From Bacillota bacterium (GTDB lineage Bacteria; Bacillota; Clostridia; Oscillospirales; Ruminococcaceae), in contig JAEYNX010000018.1 of NCBI GenBank assembly GCA_023412215.1, positions 1 through 40,148 on the forward strand: a stretch of 40,148 nt of DNA, read 5' to 3'. Made by a program: the position numbers and the translations under genes. Shown in pieces: positions 1 to 7,860 of this stretch (within the stretch, counting starts at the first letter, position 1; every line of letters starts with the position of its first letter). A model generated the notes under the pieces. That model was not told where the DNA came from. It ran no database searches and saw only the letters and a list, made by a program, of their open reading frames with translations.

Positions 1-118
<118 letters not shown>

Positions 119-126
119 CCACAAAA

Positions 127-157
127 CAAAAACAACTCGCTCTGCGGGTTGTTTTTG
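127..157 (+). terminator. Terminator of the rRNA operon
   Basis: A 14-base stem (127-140 with 144-157, one G-U pair) closes on a 3-base loop, and its right arm runs into a T-rich tract. It lies directly after the 5S gene and fits a factor-independent terminator. Confidence 0.88.
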
Positions 158-245
158 CATTTATAAGGCTTTTGAAATGACTGGCTTGTTTAGCGCTTAC
201 ATCGCTGTCCAATCCTAACTTACCAAGGTGAGATACACCATTGGT

Positions 246-275
246 TTGACACTATGAGCTGTTAAGTGTTATAAT
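246..275 (+). promoter_or_regulatory. Sigma-A promoter for the FemAB-like gene
   Basis: A perfect TTGACA at 246-251 and a perfect TATAAT at 270-275 are separated by 18 bases. The first downstream gene starts at 358, giving a leader of roughly 75 bases in which I see no further structure. Confidence 0.8.
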
Positions 276-357
276 TTACAAATACGGCATATGTAATATT
301 ACTATCCACTGAGTAGTTGAATAGAACAAGAACATCAGGTTAGGGAGTGTTTTAAGG

Positions 358-1407
358 GTGGAGCTTTTACGAAAAGAAACCGAGGCAGAGTTTGAACAGT
401 TTATGCGTACCCATCAAAACGGCAGCTTTATGCAGTCGTTAAACTGGCCGAAGGTTAAAAATAATTGGGGATACGATGGCGCACTTTCAAGAGATGCCGG
501 CGGCGCTATTCAGGGGGCTATACTGGTGCTGCTGCAGACGGCGCCGGGCTTTGGCTGCGCCTTTATGTACGCGCCGCGCGGCCCGGTTTGTGACCTGACC
601 AATAAAACAGTGTTAAAGGACCTTACCGACGGCATTCATGCCCTTGCGCGCAAGCACAACGCCTATCTTTTTAAGATGGACCCAGACGTTCTGGCATCCG
701 ATGAGCAGTTTATTCAAACCGCAAGCGAGCTTGGGTTTACCTACAATAAAGGAGGGGAGAATTTCGAAGCCATACAGCCGCGCTTTAACTATCGTTTAAG
801 CCTCGCGGGCCGTACCGAGGAAGAGGTTTTCGCGAGCCTCACCCAAAAAACCCGCTACAATGTGCGTGTGGCCATGAAGCATAATGTCGAGGTGAAGGTT
901 TGCGGTAAGGAGATGCTTGACGAGTTTGTGCGCGTGTACAAAACCACCGGCGAGCGCGACGGATTTAATACCCGTCCCCAATCCTATTTTGAACGGATGC
1001 TGGACGCGATGGGCGACGACTGCAGGCTTTATCTGGGCTTTTACGAGGGTAAGGCAATCTCGGGCGCCATCTCAACCCAGTATGCGGGCAAAACCTGCTA
1101 TGTTTACGGTGCCTCGGATAACGACCACCGCAATGTGATGCCCAACTACCTAGTGCAGTGGGAGATGATCCGGTGGGCGATAGAGGGCGGCAGCTCGGTG
1201 TACGATTTTCAGGGCGTTTCGGGCGTGCTGGATGAAAGTAACCCTCTCTACGGCCTTTACCGCTTCAAGCGCGGTTTTAACGGTGAGCTGGTGGAACTTG
1301 CGGGGGAGTTTGATATCGTCTTCAAGCCCGTTGCAAACCGCCTGATCAACCTCGGCATCGACACCCAAAAGAAGCTGGCGAAGCTAAAAAAGAAGTTCAG
1401 TAAATAA
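358..1407 (+). CDS. FemAB-family peptidoglycan bridge aminoacyltransferase
   Basis: This 349-residue protein reads throughout like a FemA/FemB/FemX enzyme, which transfers an amino acid from aminoacyl-tRNA to the stem peptide of lipid II at the inner membrane face. Visible family features are two GNAT-like halves, the segment TQKTRYNVRVAMKHNVEV around residue 160 (the family's RxNIKxAxKxGV-like region), and the C-terminal YDFQGV-GLYRFKRGFNGE region that closes the second domain. It starts with GTG after AGGGAG. No long coiled-coil arm is evident between the halves, as in some FemX proteins. The added amino acid (Gly, Ser or Ala) cannot be told. The gene sits 10 bases ahead of the decarboxylase gene and probably shares its transcript. 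Confidence 0.88.
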   Translation: MELLRKETEAEFEQFMRTHQNGSFMQSLNWPKVKNNWGYDGALSRDAGGAIQGAILVLLQTAPGFGCAFMYAPRGPVCDLTNKTVLKDLTDGIHALARKHNAYLFKMDPDVLASDEQFIQTASELGFTYNKGGENFEAIQPRFNYRLSLAGRTEEEVFASLTQKTRYNVRVAMKHNVEVKVCGKEMLDEFVRVYKTTGERDGFNTRPQSYFERMLDAMGDDCRLYLGFYEGKAISGAISTQYAGKTCYVYGASDNDHRNVMPNYLVQWEMIRWAIEGGSSVYDFQGVSGVLDESNPLYGLYRFKRGFNGELVELAGEFDIVFKPVANRLINLGIDTQKKLAKLKKKFSK

Positions 1408-1417
1408 GGACGTCATA

Positions 1418-2770
1418 ATGGATACACCACTCTACTGTGCGTTAAACGATATCATCGCCAAGGATACCTCCCGTTTCCACATGCCGGGACATAAAGGCGT
1501 CGATACCTCCGGCATTTTTGGTAAGGTGCTGCGGTATGATATCACCGAGATTACGGGCGCCGACAGTCTCTATGCGGCGAGTGAGGCGATATTGCGTTGC
1601 GAGGAGCGCATCGCCGCCTATTACGGTGCCAAGCGCAGCCTTATCAGCTGTCAGGGTTCAACCCTCTGTATTCAGACGATGCTTGCCCTTGTACGGGGGC
1701 GCGGCAGAAGACTGGTGATTGCGCGCAACGCTCATGTCGCCGCGGCAAACGCTATGGCGCTGCTGGATTTTATCCCGTATTGGGTCTATCCGCAGACGGA
1801 CGGCATCACCGGCGTCACCGCCGCCGTTGCCCCCGATGAGGTGGAAGCGGCGCTGCGCTCCGCCGAGGATGTCGCGGCGGTCTATATCACCTCGCCGAAC
1901 TATTATGGTGTGCTCAGTGATATTAAAGCCATAGCCGAGGTATGCAGACGCTATCAGGTGCCACTGCTGGTTGATAACGCCCACGGGGCGCATCTGCCTG
2001 CCGCCGGATATCCCCACCCCATCACTCAAGGAGCGGCGATGTGCTGCGACAGCGCGCACAAAACCCTGCCTGTGATCACCGGCGGTGCCTACCTGCATAT
2101 CGCCGATGACGAATATATCGCCTCGGCAAAAGAGGCGATGGCGGTTTTCGGCTCTACCAGCCCGAGCTATTTGATCATGCTGTCGATCGATACCTGCCTT
2201 GCGTATCTTGAAAAGGAGGCCTCTGCGGCTTTTCAAACATTGCACAGACGTATTGAGGAGATAGAACAGGCAGCGATGCAAAAAGGCTTTACCGCAGTTC
2301 CGGGCATTCGGGACGGCACCCGTTTATCGCTGTGTGCCTGCCAACTTGGCTACACAGGCGCACAGCTCGCGGAGCATCTGGCGGCCTATGCCATCGAGCC
2401 GGAGTATGTGGGCGAAAACACCGTCGTGCTGCTGCCATCTCCCCTTAACAGCGAGCGCGATTTTATGCGGCTTAGGCAGGCGGTAGAGGCGATTACGCCT
2501 AAGGAGTATCGCCCGCGGTCCATCCCGGCACAACATAACGCCGCAGCTCGTCTTGCGCCCAGAGAGGCGTTTATGGCGGTAAAACAGACGGTTCCCGTGC
2601 ACGCCTCCCTTGGCAGGGTTGCGGCGGCCAATAAAAGCAGTTGCCCGCCGGGGGTGCCGGTTGTCATGTGCGGCGAGGAGATCACACAAGCGGTGCAGCA
2701 GCAGCTGATCTTTTACGGCTATGAGTCCGTTACGGTGGTCAGCGAGGGCGCTACACTGCATTCCGTATAG
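1418..2770 (+). CDS. Orn/Lys/Arg decarboxylase family protein (YaaO-like)
   Basis: This is a PLP-dependent fold-type I enzyme of 450 residues. It has the major-domain start SRFHMPGHKG, the cofactor Asp-His pair in LLVDNAHGAH, and the SAHKTLPVITGGAYL segment in which the Lys would hold PLP. This family decarboxylates ornithine, lysine or arginine to polyamines or related amines; substrate cannot be assigned. Its length matches the short Gram-positive type without the N-terminal wing domain. In Bacillus subtilis the homologue yaaO is next to tmk, darA, yaaR, holB and ricT; here it is next to darA, with no tmk between them. Confidence 0.87.
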   Translation: MDTPLYCALNDIIAKDTSRFHMPGHKGVDTSGIFGKVLRYDITEITGADSLYAASEAILRCEERIAAYYGAKRSLISCQGSTLCIQTMLALVRGRGRRLVIARNAHVAAANAMALLDFIPYWVYPQTDGITGVTAAVAPDEVEAALRSAEDVAAVYITSPNYYGVLSDIKAIAEVCRRYQVPLLVDNAHGAHLPAAGYPHPITQGAAMCCDSAHKTLPVITGGAYLHIADDEYIASAKEAMAVFGSTSPSYLIMLSIDTCLAYLEKEASAAFQTLHRRIEEIEQAAMQKGFTAVPGIRDGTRLSLCACQLGYTGAQLAEHLAAYAIEPEYVGENTVVLLPSPLNSERDFMRLRQAVEAITPKEYRPRSIPAQHNAAARLAPREAFMAVKQTVPVHASLGRVAAANKSSCPPGVPVVMCGEEITQAVQQQLIFYGYESVTVVSEGATLHSV

Positions 2771-2789
2771 CAAATATTGCAGGTTTATA

Positions 2790-2818
2790 TTGCTATTAAA
2801 CGCGCGCTAGAGTAAAAT
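2790..2818 (+). promoter_or_regulatory. Probable sigma-A promoter for darA-holB-ricT
   Basis: TTGCTA at 2790-2795 and TAAAAT at 2813-2818 lie 17 bases apart, just after the decarboxylase stop. The darA gene follows about 60 bases downstream. Confidence 0.5.
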
Positions 2819-2826
2819 ATACTTAT

Positions 2827-2855
2827 ACTAATTTATTTTAAATAGATAAATTAGT
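2827..2855 (+). promoter_or_regulatory. AT-rich inverted repeat in the darA leader
   Basis: A perfect 10-base inverted repeat (actaatttat at 2827-2836, ataaattagt at 2846-2855) lies between the candidate promoter and the darA Shine-Dalgarno site AAGGAGGG. It could be an operator or a weak RNA hairpin; nothing in the sequence decides which. Confidence 0.4.
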
Positions 2856-2880
2856 AAGAAAGCTCAAGGAGGGTTCATCT

Positions 2881-3204
2881 ATGAAACTGATATTTGCCAT
2901 TGTTAGCAGCGACGACAGCTCGGTAGTTTCCACGGCTCTTACCAAAGAGGGCTTTTCGGTTACCAAGCTGGCTACCACGGGCGGTTTTCTGATGTCCGGC
3001 AACACCACCTTTATCATCGGTACCGAGGACGAAAAGGTAGATCAGGTCATAGACATTGTTGCCCAGCACAGCAAAAAGCGCACGCAGATGGTTCCCTCAT
3101 CCACCTCCTACGGCGTCGGCCTGTACAGCTCCTTCCCCATTGAGGTAACGGTAGGCGGTGCCACCATCTTTGTAACCGACGTAGAAAGGTTTGAAAAGGT
3201 TTAG
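2881..3204 (+). CDS. darA: Cyclic di-AMP receptor DarA (PstA/YaaQ)
   Basis: This 107-residue PII-like protein closely matches Bacillus DarA: an MKLIFAIV start, the KLATTGGFLMSGNTTFIIG block at residues 29-47 and the C-terminal VEVTVGGATIFV-like strand. Family members form trimers in the cytosol and bind c-di-AMP at subunit interfaces, with the TTGGF and GNTT loops contributing to the site. The downstream effector is unknown in the family. A strong AAGGAGGG ribosome site precedes the ATG. The gene ends in TAGTG, which shares one base with the start of holB, so the two are translationally coupled. Confidence 0.95.
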   Translation: MKLIFAIVSSDDSSVVSTALTKEGFSVTKLATTGGFLMSGNTTFIIGTEDEKVDQVIDIVAQHSKKRTQMVPSSTSYGVGLYSSFPIEVTVGGATIFVTDVERFEKV

Positions 3205-4172
3205 TGGATACTCAGCGCCTTAAGGCACATTTCTTTGGCAATGACGATGCACTTCAAACGCTCGCCGCGTTGCTTTGCGGGGGGCGTATTGTGCATGGAA
3301 TTCTGCTTTCAGGCGAGAAAGGCCTTGGCAAACAAACCTTTGCGCGCCTGATGGCGGCGGCGTTTCTCTGTAAAGAGGCCGATGCCCCCTGCCTGCATTG
3401 CCCAAGCTGTAAAAAGGTGCTGGAGGGCAACCACCCTGATGTCATCTCCTATGTGGGCGAAGGGGCGAAGTCCTTTCACATCGAAACGGTGCGCGAGATT
3501 CGCCATAAGGCGATGATGCTGCCCAACGAGGCGGACGCCAAGGTGTTTATTCTGGCCAACTGCGAAAGTATGACGGCGCAGGCACAAAACTCGCTGTTAA
3601 AGCTGCTGGAGGAGCCGCCCGAGCACACCATGCTCATCCTCACGGCCAACGAGCGCGGCGCGTTGCTAGAGACGGTGCGTTCCCGGGTCGCCGAGGTGCG
3701 GCTGCAGCCGCTTGCTATAAAAGAGTGCGCCCACAGGTTGCAGGAACGTTTTGCGCAAAAATCCGCCGAGGACTGTCTTGCCGCTGCTAAGATTTGCGGC
3801 GGGAACCTTGGCAAAGCACAGGCCATGCTCGCCGATGAAGGCGGCATGAAGGCCGTCGGTATCGTCTCTGCGATGATAAAGGCCGCGGCAGAAAACCAGT
3901 ACGCCGTGCTGTTTGAGGCACGCGCGTTAAGTGATGATAAAAAGCTTCTTTTAGAGGTGCTACACCGCCTTCAACTGCTGTGCAGGGATATCCTTGCCTC
4001 CAAACTGGGGGCGGAGAACAGTCTGGCAGGGGAAGAGATCCCCCAGAACGGCTGGACAAGGTCGCACACCATGCAGGTGATAGTATCGGCGCAAAGAGCT
4101 GAGCAGATGCTGCTGCAAAACGTCAGCCAGCCGCTGGTTGTAAGCTGGCTGTGCGCAAGGCTGCACGGATAG
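3204..4172 (+). CDS. holB: DNA polymerase III delta' subunit
   Basis: This is the 322-residue clamp-loader subunit delta', part of the complex that opens the beta sliding clamp onto DNA. The N-terminal AAA+ domain has GEKGLGKQ in place of Walker A, with Gln where Thr/Ser is normal, consistent with a subunit that does not hydrolyse ATP. A four-Cys zinc cluster (Cys at about residues 52, 59, 62 and 65) follows. The NSLLKLLEEPPEHT segment is a strong family marker. The usual SRC motif reads SRV here. It starts at GTG, overlapping the darA stop by one base. The darA-holB-ricT order is conserved in Firmicutes, but the small yaaR gene found between darA and holB in Bacillus is absent. Confidence 0.92.
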   Translation: MDTQRLKAHFFGNDDALQTLAALLCGGRIVHGILLSGEKGLGKQTFARLMAAAFLCKEADAPCLHCPSCKKVLEGNHPDVISYVGEGAKSFHIETVREIRHKAMMLPNEADAKVFILANCESMTAQAQNSLLKLLEEPPEHTMLILTANERGALLETVRSRVAEVRLQPLAIKECAHRLQERFAQKSAEDCLAAAKICGGNLGKAQAMLADEGGMKAVGIVSAMIKAAAENQYAVLFEARALSDDKKLLLEVLHRLQLLCRDILASKLGAENSLAGEEIPQNGWTRSHTMQVIVSAQRAEQMLLQNVSQPLVVSWLCARLHG

Positions 4173-4241
4173 CGCGTATAAGTCTTTTTACATAATACAA
4201 TAATCCAGTAAACACCCGATTTTTCGGTAACGATAGATATA

Positions 4242-4266
4242 GCCGTTTTGACGGCACCGTTTTTTT
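4242..4266 (+). terminator. Weak hairpin plus T-run after holB
   Basis: A short GCCGT/ACGGC stem (4242-4246 with 4251-4255) is followed after four bases by seven T residues. It may attenuate or end the holB transcript before ricT, but the stem is short. Confidence 0.3.
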
Positions 4267-4336
4267 AATTTTGCCCCACCAGGGCGGAGCGATAGCGGGA
4301 TTCGCCTGTGAAGCTCTTTAATAAGCGCGCAAAACA

Positions 4337-4398
4337 CCGCCGTTCTCCGGTGAAGACGGCGGATGACCCTAAAAACCATTTCACCGGAGAAACGGCGG
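4337..4398 (+). promoter_or_regulatory. Overlapping inverted repeats before the conserved RicT start
   Basis: An 18-base arm at 4337-4354 is complementary to 4380-4398 with a single inserted base. Inside the loop, ACGGCGG at 4356-4362 repeats the ACGGCGG at 4392-4398, and both pair perfectly with CCGCCGT at 4337-4343. Two mutually exclusive hairpins are therefore possible. The longer one buries GGCGGAA at 4394-4400, the presumed ribosome site for ATG 4404. If translation starts at GTG 4308, the structure lies inside the coding region. Confidence 0.5.
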
Positions 4399-4403
4399 AA
4401 CCA

Positions 4404-5273
4404 ATGGCAGAAGTGATAGGCGTACGATTTAAAAATGTAGGCAAGGTATATTATTTCGACCCAAGCGGGAATCAGATAGGCAAAGGCGGCTTTGTAATTG
4501 TAGAAACGGCGCGCGGTGTCGAGTGCGGCGAGGTGGTTATGGAAAACCGCGACGTGCCCGAAGAGAACATCATCCGCCCGCTTAAGAACGTGATCCGCGT
4601 TGCCACCGAGCAGGATTTAAAGCAGGTGGAGGACAACGTGCGCAAGCAAAAGAACGCATTTGATATCTGCCTGCAGAAGATACAAAACCACAAGCTCGAT
4701 ATGAAGCTGGTGGACGTGGAGTATACCTTTGACAACAATAAGATTCTCTTCTATTTTACGGCGGATGGCCGTGTAGACTTTCGCGAGCTGGTAAAAGACC
4801 TTGCGTCGGTGTTCCGCACCCGCATTGAGCTTCGGCAGATCGGCGTGCGCGACGAGGCGAAGATGCTCGGCGGCTTGGGCGTATGCGGCAAGCCCTTTTG
4901 CTGTGCCACCTTTTTGGGCGAATTTCAGCCCGTTTCCATCAAGATGGCCAAGGAGCAGGGGCTTTCGCTTAACCCCACCAAGATATCGGGCACCTGCGGC
5001 AGGCTGATGTGCTGCCTAAAATATGAGCAGGAGGCCTACGAAGACCTGCTCTCGATTACCCCCAAGGTTGGCGCTTATGTCAAGACCAAGGACGGCAAGG
5101 GCACGGTGGTGGATGTAAACCTGCTCACGGGCATTTTAAAGGTGAAGCTTGAAAAGTTCCCGGACGCGGCGCCCAAGGTGTTTACCCGCAAGGAGGTTAC
5201 CACCCTTCGCGACGCGCAGATTAAAATCGACAGCTCTGAGCTTGCTGCGTTAGGCCAGCTTGAGAAGGAATAG
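4404..5273 (+). CDS. ricT: RicT/YaaT, PSP1-domain regulator
   Basis: This protein belongs to the PSP1 family (B. subtilis RicT/YaaT, stage 0 sporulation protein), which with RicA and RicF forms an Fe-S complex that stimulates RNase Y-dependent mRNA processing and affects sporulation, competence and biofilm. The Cys-rich signatures GVCGKPFCCATF and GTCGRLMCCLKYE, which provide cluster ligands, are intact. I place the start at ATG 4404 (289 residues) because family members begin with a sequence like MAEVIGVRFKNVGKVYYFDP. The frame is open back to GTG 4308, which would add a basic 32-residue extension. RicA and RicF are not in the window. It follows holB as in Bacillus. Confidence 0.88.
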   Translation: MAEVIGVRFKNVGKVYYFDPSGNQIGKGGFVIVETARGVECGEVVMENRDVPEENIIRPLKNVIRVATEQDLKQVEDNVRKQKNAFDICLQKIQNHKLDMKLVDVEYTFDNNKILFYFTADGRVDFRELVKDLASVFRTRIELRQIGVRDEAKMLGGLGVCGKPFCCATFLGEFQPVSIKMAKEQGLSLNPTKISGTCGRLMCCLKYEQEAYEDLLSITPKVGAYVKTKDGKGTVVDVNLLTGILKVKLEKFPDAAPKVFTRKEVTTLRDAQIKIDSSELAALGQLEKE

Positions 5274-5307
5274 CAAGACCAAAGGCTTAACAGGATGATC
5301 ACGCCGC

Positions 5308-5345
5308 AAAACCCTTTTGCCCGCGCACCGCGGGCGAAGGGTTTT
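5308..5345 (+). terminator. Terminator after ricT
   Basis: The left arm 5308-5325 pairs with 5329-5345 with one extra T. The stem is GC-rich near the loop and ends in AAAA/TTTT. It separates the darA-holB-ricT unit from murD. Confidence 0.8.
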
Positions 5346-5386
5346 CGTTGGTATAGCCTGACAATTACAGTTTGGGAGGCAACAGG

Positions 5387-6778
5387 ATGGACTTACGGAT
5401 TGAGCGGTTTTTTAAAGAGAGCAGCGGCAAAAGCATCTGTTTTATCGGTATCGGCGTATCCAATACCGACGCGATGCTACTGTTTGCGCGCTACGGCGCG
5501 AAGGTAACCGCCTGCGATAAAAAGGAACGAAGCGCTTTGGGCGAGACCGCCGACCAGTTAGAGGCGGCAGGCATCACGCTGAAGTTGGGTGAGGCGTATT
5601 TAAGCGGCCTTACCGCCTACGACGTGGTGTTCCGCACGCCGGGTATGCGGTACCATACTCCAGAGCTAGACAGTGCCCGCGAAAGCGGTGTGGTGGTAAC
5701 AAGCGAGCTGGAGGTCTTCTTCGACCTCTGCCCCTGCCCCATCTTTGCGGTGACGGGCAGCGACGGCAAAACCACCACCACCACCATCATCTCGGAGTTG
5801 TTTAAAAAGCAGGGCAAAAAGGTCTTTTTGGGCGGCAACATCGGCCTGCCGTTGCTTTCGCGCGTTCTTGAGATCGCGCCCGAAGACGTGGCGGTTGTGG
5901 AGCTTTCAAGCTTCCAGCTCATCTCGATGCGCACCTCCCCGCACGTTGCGGTGGTGACCAACGTCACCCCCAACCACCTTGATATGCACACCGATATGCA
6001 GGAGTATGTAGACGCCAAAAAGAACATCTTTTTGCATCAAAACGGCTTTTCGCGCACGGTGCTCAATTTAGATAACGATATTACGCGCTCCTTCATCCCC
6101 GAAACGCGCGGTGACACTCTGTTGTTCTCCCGCAAACGGGCTGTAAATCGCGGTGCGTTTTTAAGCGAGGACGGCATGCTCTGCATGGCGGATGAAAAGG
6201 GCGTGCACCGTTTGTTTCCCGCAGAGGCTATTCGCATCCCGGGCGGGCATAATATAGAAAACTATCTTGCCGCAATAGCCGCCACATGGGGATACATCTC
6301 TGTAGAAAATGTAGAGTATATAGCAAGAACATTTTCCGGTGTTGAGCACCGCATCGAGTTTGTACGGGAGCTTGACGGCGTTCGCTGGTACAACGATTCG
6401 ATTGCCACCACACCCTCGCGCACCATTGCGGGGCTGAATGCGTTCGATCAAAGCGTAGTGCTCATCGCGGGCGGGTATGATAAGAAGATACCCTTTACTC
6501 CCCTTGCACCGGTGGTTATAGGTAAGGTAAAGCTGCTCATCCTGCTCGGCGCCACCGCGGACGCGATAAAAGACGCGATCGTTGGCTGGGGCGGATACGA
6601 GCAGGGCAGGCCGGAGATTATCACGGTATCGTCGCTCGAGGATGCGGTAAAGGCTGCAAAGGAGCATACGGGGACGGGGGACATCGTCACCCTTTCACCC
6701 GCCTGCGCGAGCTTTGATATGTTTAAAAACTACGAAACCCGCGGCGAGATCTTCAAAGAATTGGTTTGCGCGCTGTAA
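5387..6778 (+). CDS. murD: UDP-N-acetylmuramoyl-L-alanine--D-glutamate ligase
   Basis: MurD adds D-glutamate to UDP-MurNAc-L-Ala in the cytosolic peptidoglycan pathway. The 463-residue protein has the Mur-ligase order: an N-terminal UDP-binding Rossmann-like domain (FIGIGVSNTDAMLLFARYG), a central ATPase domain with P-loop GSDGKTTTTT, the carbamylated-Lys region around YVDAKKNIF, and the C-terminal domain opening at GVEHRIEFVRELDGVRWYNDS, with LSPACASFDMF near the end. ATG 5387 is chosen because GGGAGG at 5374-5379 gives ideal spacing; an in-frame TTG at 5372 overlaps that site. The gene stands apart from a classical dcw cluster. Confidence 0.95.
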   Translation: MDLRIERFFKESSGKSICFIGIGVSNTDAMLLFARYGAKVTACDKKERSALGETADQLEAAGITLKLGEAYLSGLTAYDVVFRTPGMRYHTPELDSARESGVVVTSELEVFFDLCPCPIFAVTGSDGKTTTTTIISELFKKQGKKVFLGGNIGLPLLSRVLEIAPEDVAVVELSSFQLISMRTSPHVAVVTNVTPNHLDMHTDMQEYVDAKKNIFLHQNGFSRTVLNLDNDITRSFIPETRGDTLLFSRKRAVNRGAFLSEDGMLCMADEKGVHRLFPAEAIRIPGGHNIENYLAAIAATWGYISVENVEYIARTFSGVEHRIEFVRELDGVRWYNDSIATTPSRTIAGLNAFDQSVVLIAGGYDKKIPFTPLAPVVIGKVKLLILLGATADAIKDAIVGWGGYEQGRPEIITVSSLEDAVKAAKEHTGTGDIVTLSPACASFDMFKNYETRGEIFKELVCAL

Positions 6779-6822
6779 ATGTACCGGCGGTGTAAACGAC
6801 AAGATAGCCTAAAGGGAAAGGC

Positions 6823-7860
6823 ATGGTTATATCAATGAAGGATTTGATTGAAAAGCTGACGGACGCGGTCGGCGTATCGGGCGACGAGGCCGCAGCCGCT
6901 GCTGCCGCGGCGGAACTGCTGCGCCCCTACGGCAGGGTTGAGGCCGACGCGCTCGGCAATGTCCTCTGCACTGTAAAGGAGCCGAAGGAGGGCGGGCCCC
7001 ACCTGCTGCTCGACGCTCATATCGACCAGATCGGCCTTATCGTGCAGGAGATCGACGACAAGGGCTTTTTGAAGGTAGCGAATTGCGGCGGGATGGACCG
7101 GCGTGTTTTGATGGCAAGCGAGGTAACGGTTCACGGCAAGCGCCCGGTATACGGGGTTATCTGCAGCCAGCCGCCCCATCTTGCCAAGGAGGGCGACAGC
7201 AAAAAGGCGCCCAAGCTGGAGGATATCGCCATCGATGTGGGGCTTTCAAAAGAAAGGGCGCAGGAGCTCATCGCACTTGGCGACAGAATCACGCTGAGCG
7301 GCCCTGTGCGCGAGACGGTGAACGGCCAGCTGGTTTCACAGGCATTGGATGACCGCGCAAGCTGTGCGGCAATCATCCGCTGCCTTGAGCTGCTTCAGGG
7401 TAAAGACATCCCCTGCGGCCTCACGGTGCTGTTCTCCACCCGCGAGGAGGTCGGCGGTCAGGGCGCGCGCACCGGCGCCTTCTCGGTTTTCCCCACCAGG
7501 GCGATCGTGGTGGATGTCAGCTTTGGCTATACGCCCGATTCCCCGCGCCACAAGTGCGGCGAGCTCGGCAAAGGGCCGATGATCGGCTTTGCCCCCACCA
7601 TCTCGCGCAGGTTTTCAAACGAGCTGGTGGAGCTTGCAAAGGCGAATGAGATTCCGTATCAGGTAGAGGTTATGGAGGGCGAAACAGGCACTAACGCTGA
7701 CCAGATTGTCATCGCCCAGAGCGGTGTTGAGACGGGCATGGTGTCCATCCCGCTTAAATATATGCACACCCCCATCGAGACGGTCGACCCGGCCGACATT
7801 GAGACGGCGGCGCGGCTGATGGCGGCCTATGTACAGAAGGGCGGGGAACAGTCATGCTAA
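6823..7860 (+). CDS. M42-family metallo-aminopeptidase (first copy)
   Basis: This 345-residue protein belongs to the M42 family (glutamyl aminopeptidase/endoglucanase M/FrvX type), cytosolic dinuclear metal enzymes that usually form 12-subunit tetrahedral cages and trim peptides. Expected metal and catalytic residues are visible: His in LLDAHIDQIG, Asp in ALDDRASCAA, the Glu-Glu pair in STREEVGGQGA, Asp in VVDVSFGYTPD and His in KYMHTPIETV. ATG 6823 follows AAAGGG at good spacing, with ATG 6835 as an alternative. It overlaps the next M42 gene by seven bases, suggesting co-translation and perhaps mixed complexes. Confidence 0.92.
   Translation: MVISMKDLIEKLTDAVGVSGDEAAAAAAAAELLRPYGRVEADALGNVLCTVKEPKEGGPHLLLDAHIDQIGLIVQEIDDKGFLKVANCGGMDRRVLMASEVTVHGKRPVYGVICSQPPHLAKEGDSKKAPKLEDIAIDVGLSKERAQELIALGDRITLSGPVRETVNGQLVSQALDDRASCAAIIRCLELLQGKDIPCGLTVLFSTREEVGGQGARTGAFSVFPTRAIVVDVSFGYTPDSPRHKCGELGKGPMIGFAPTISRRFSNELVELAKANEIPYQVEVMEGETGTNADQIVIAQSGVETGMVSIPLKYMHTPIETVDPADIETAARLMAAYVQKGGEQSC

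Noticed and set aside
1658..2281. Minus-strand 207-codon open frame
   Set aside because: It is antisense to the PLP decarboxylase gene, which has clear family motifs.
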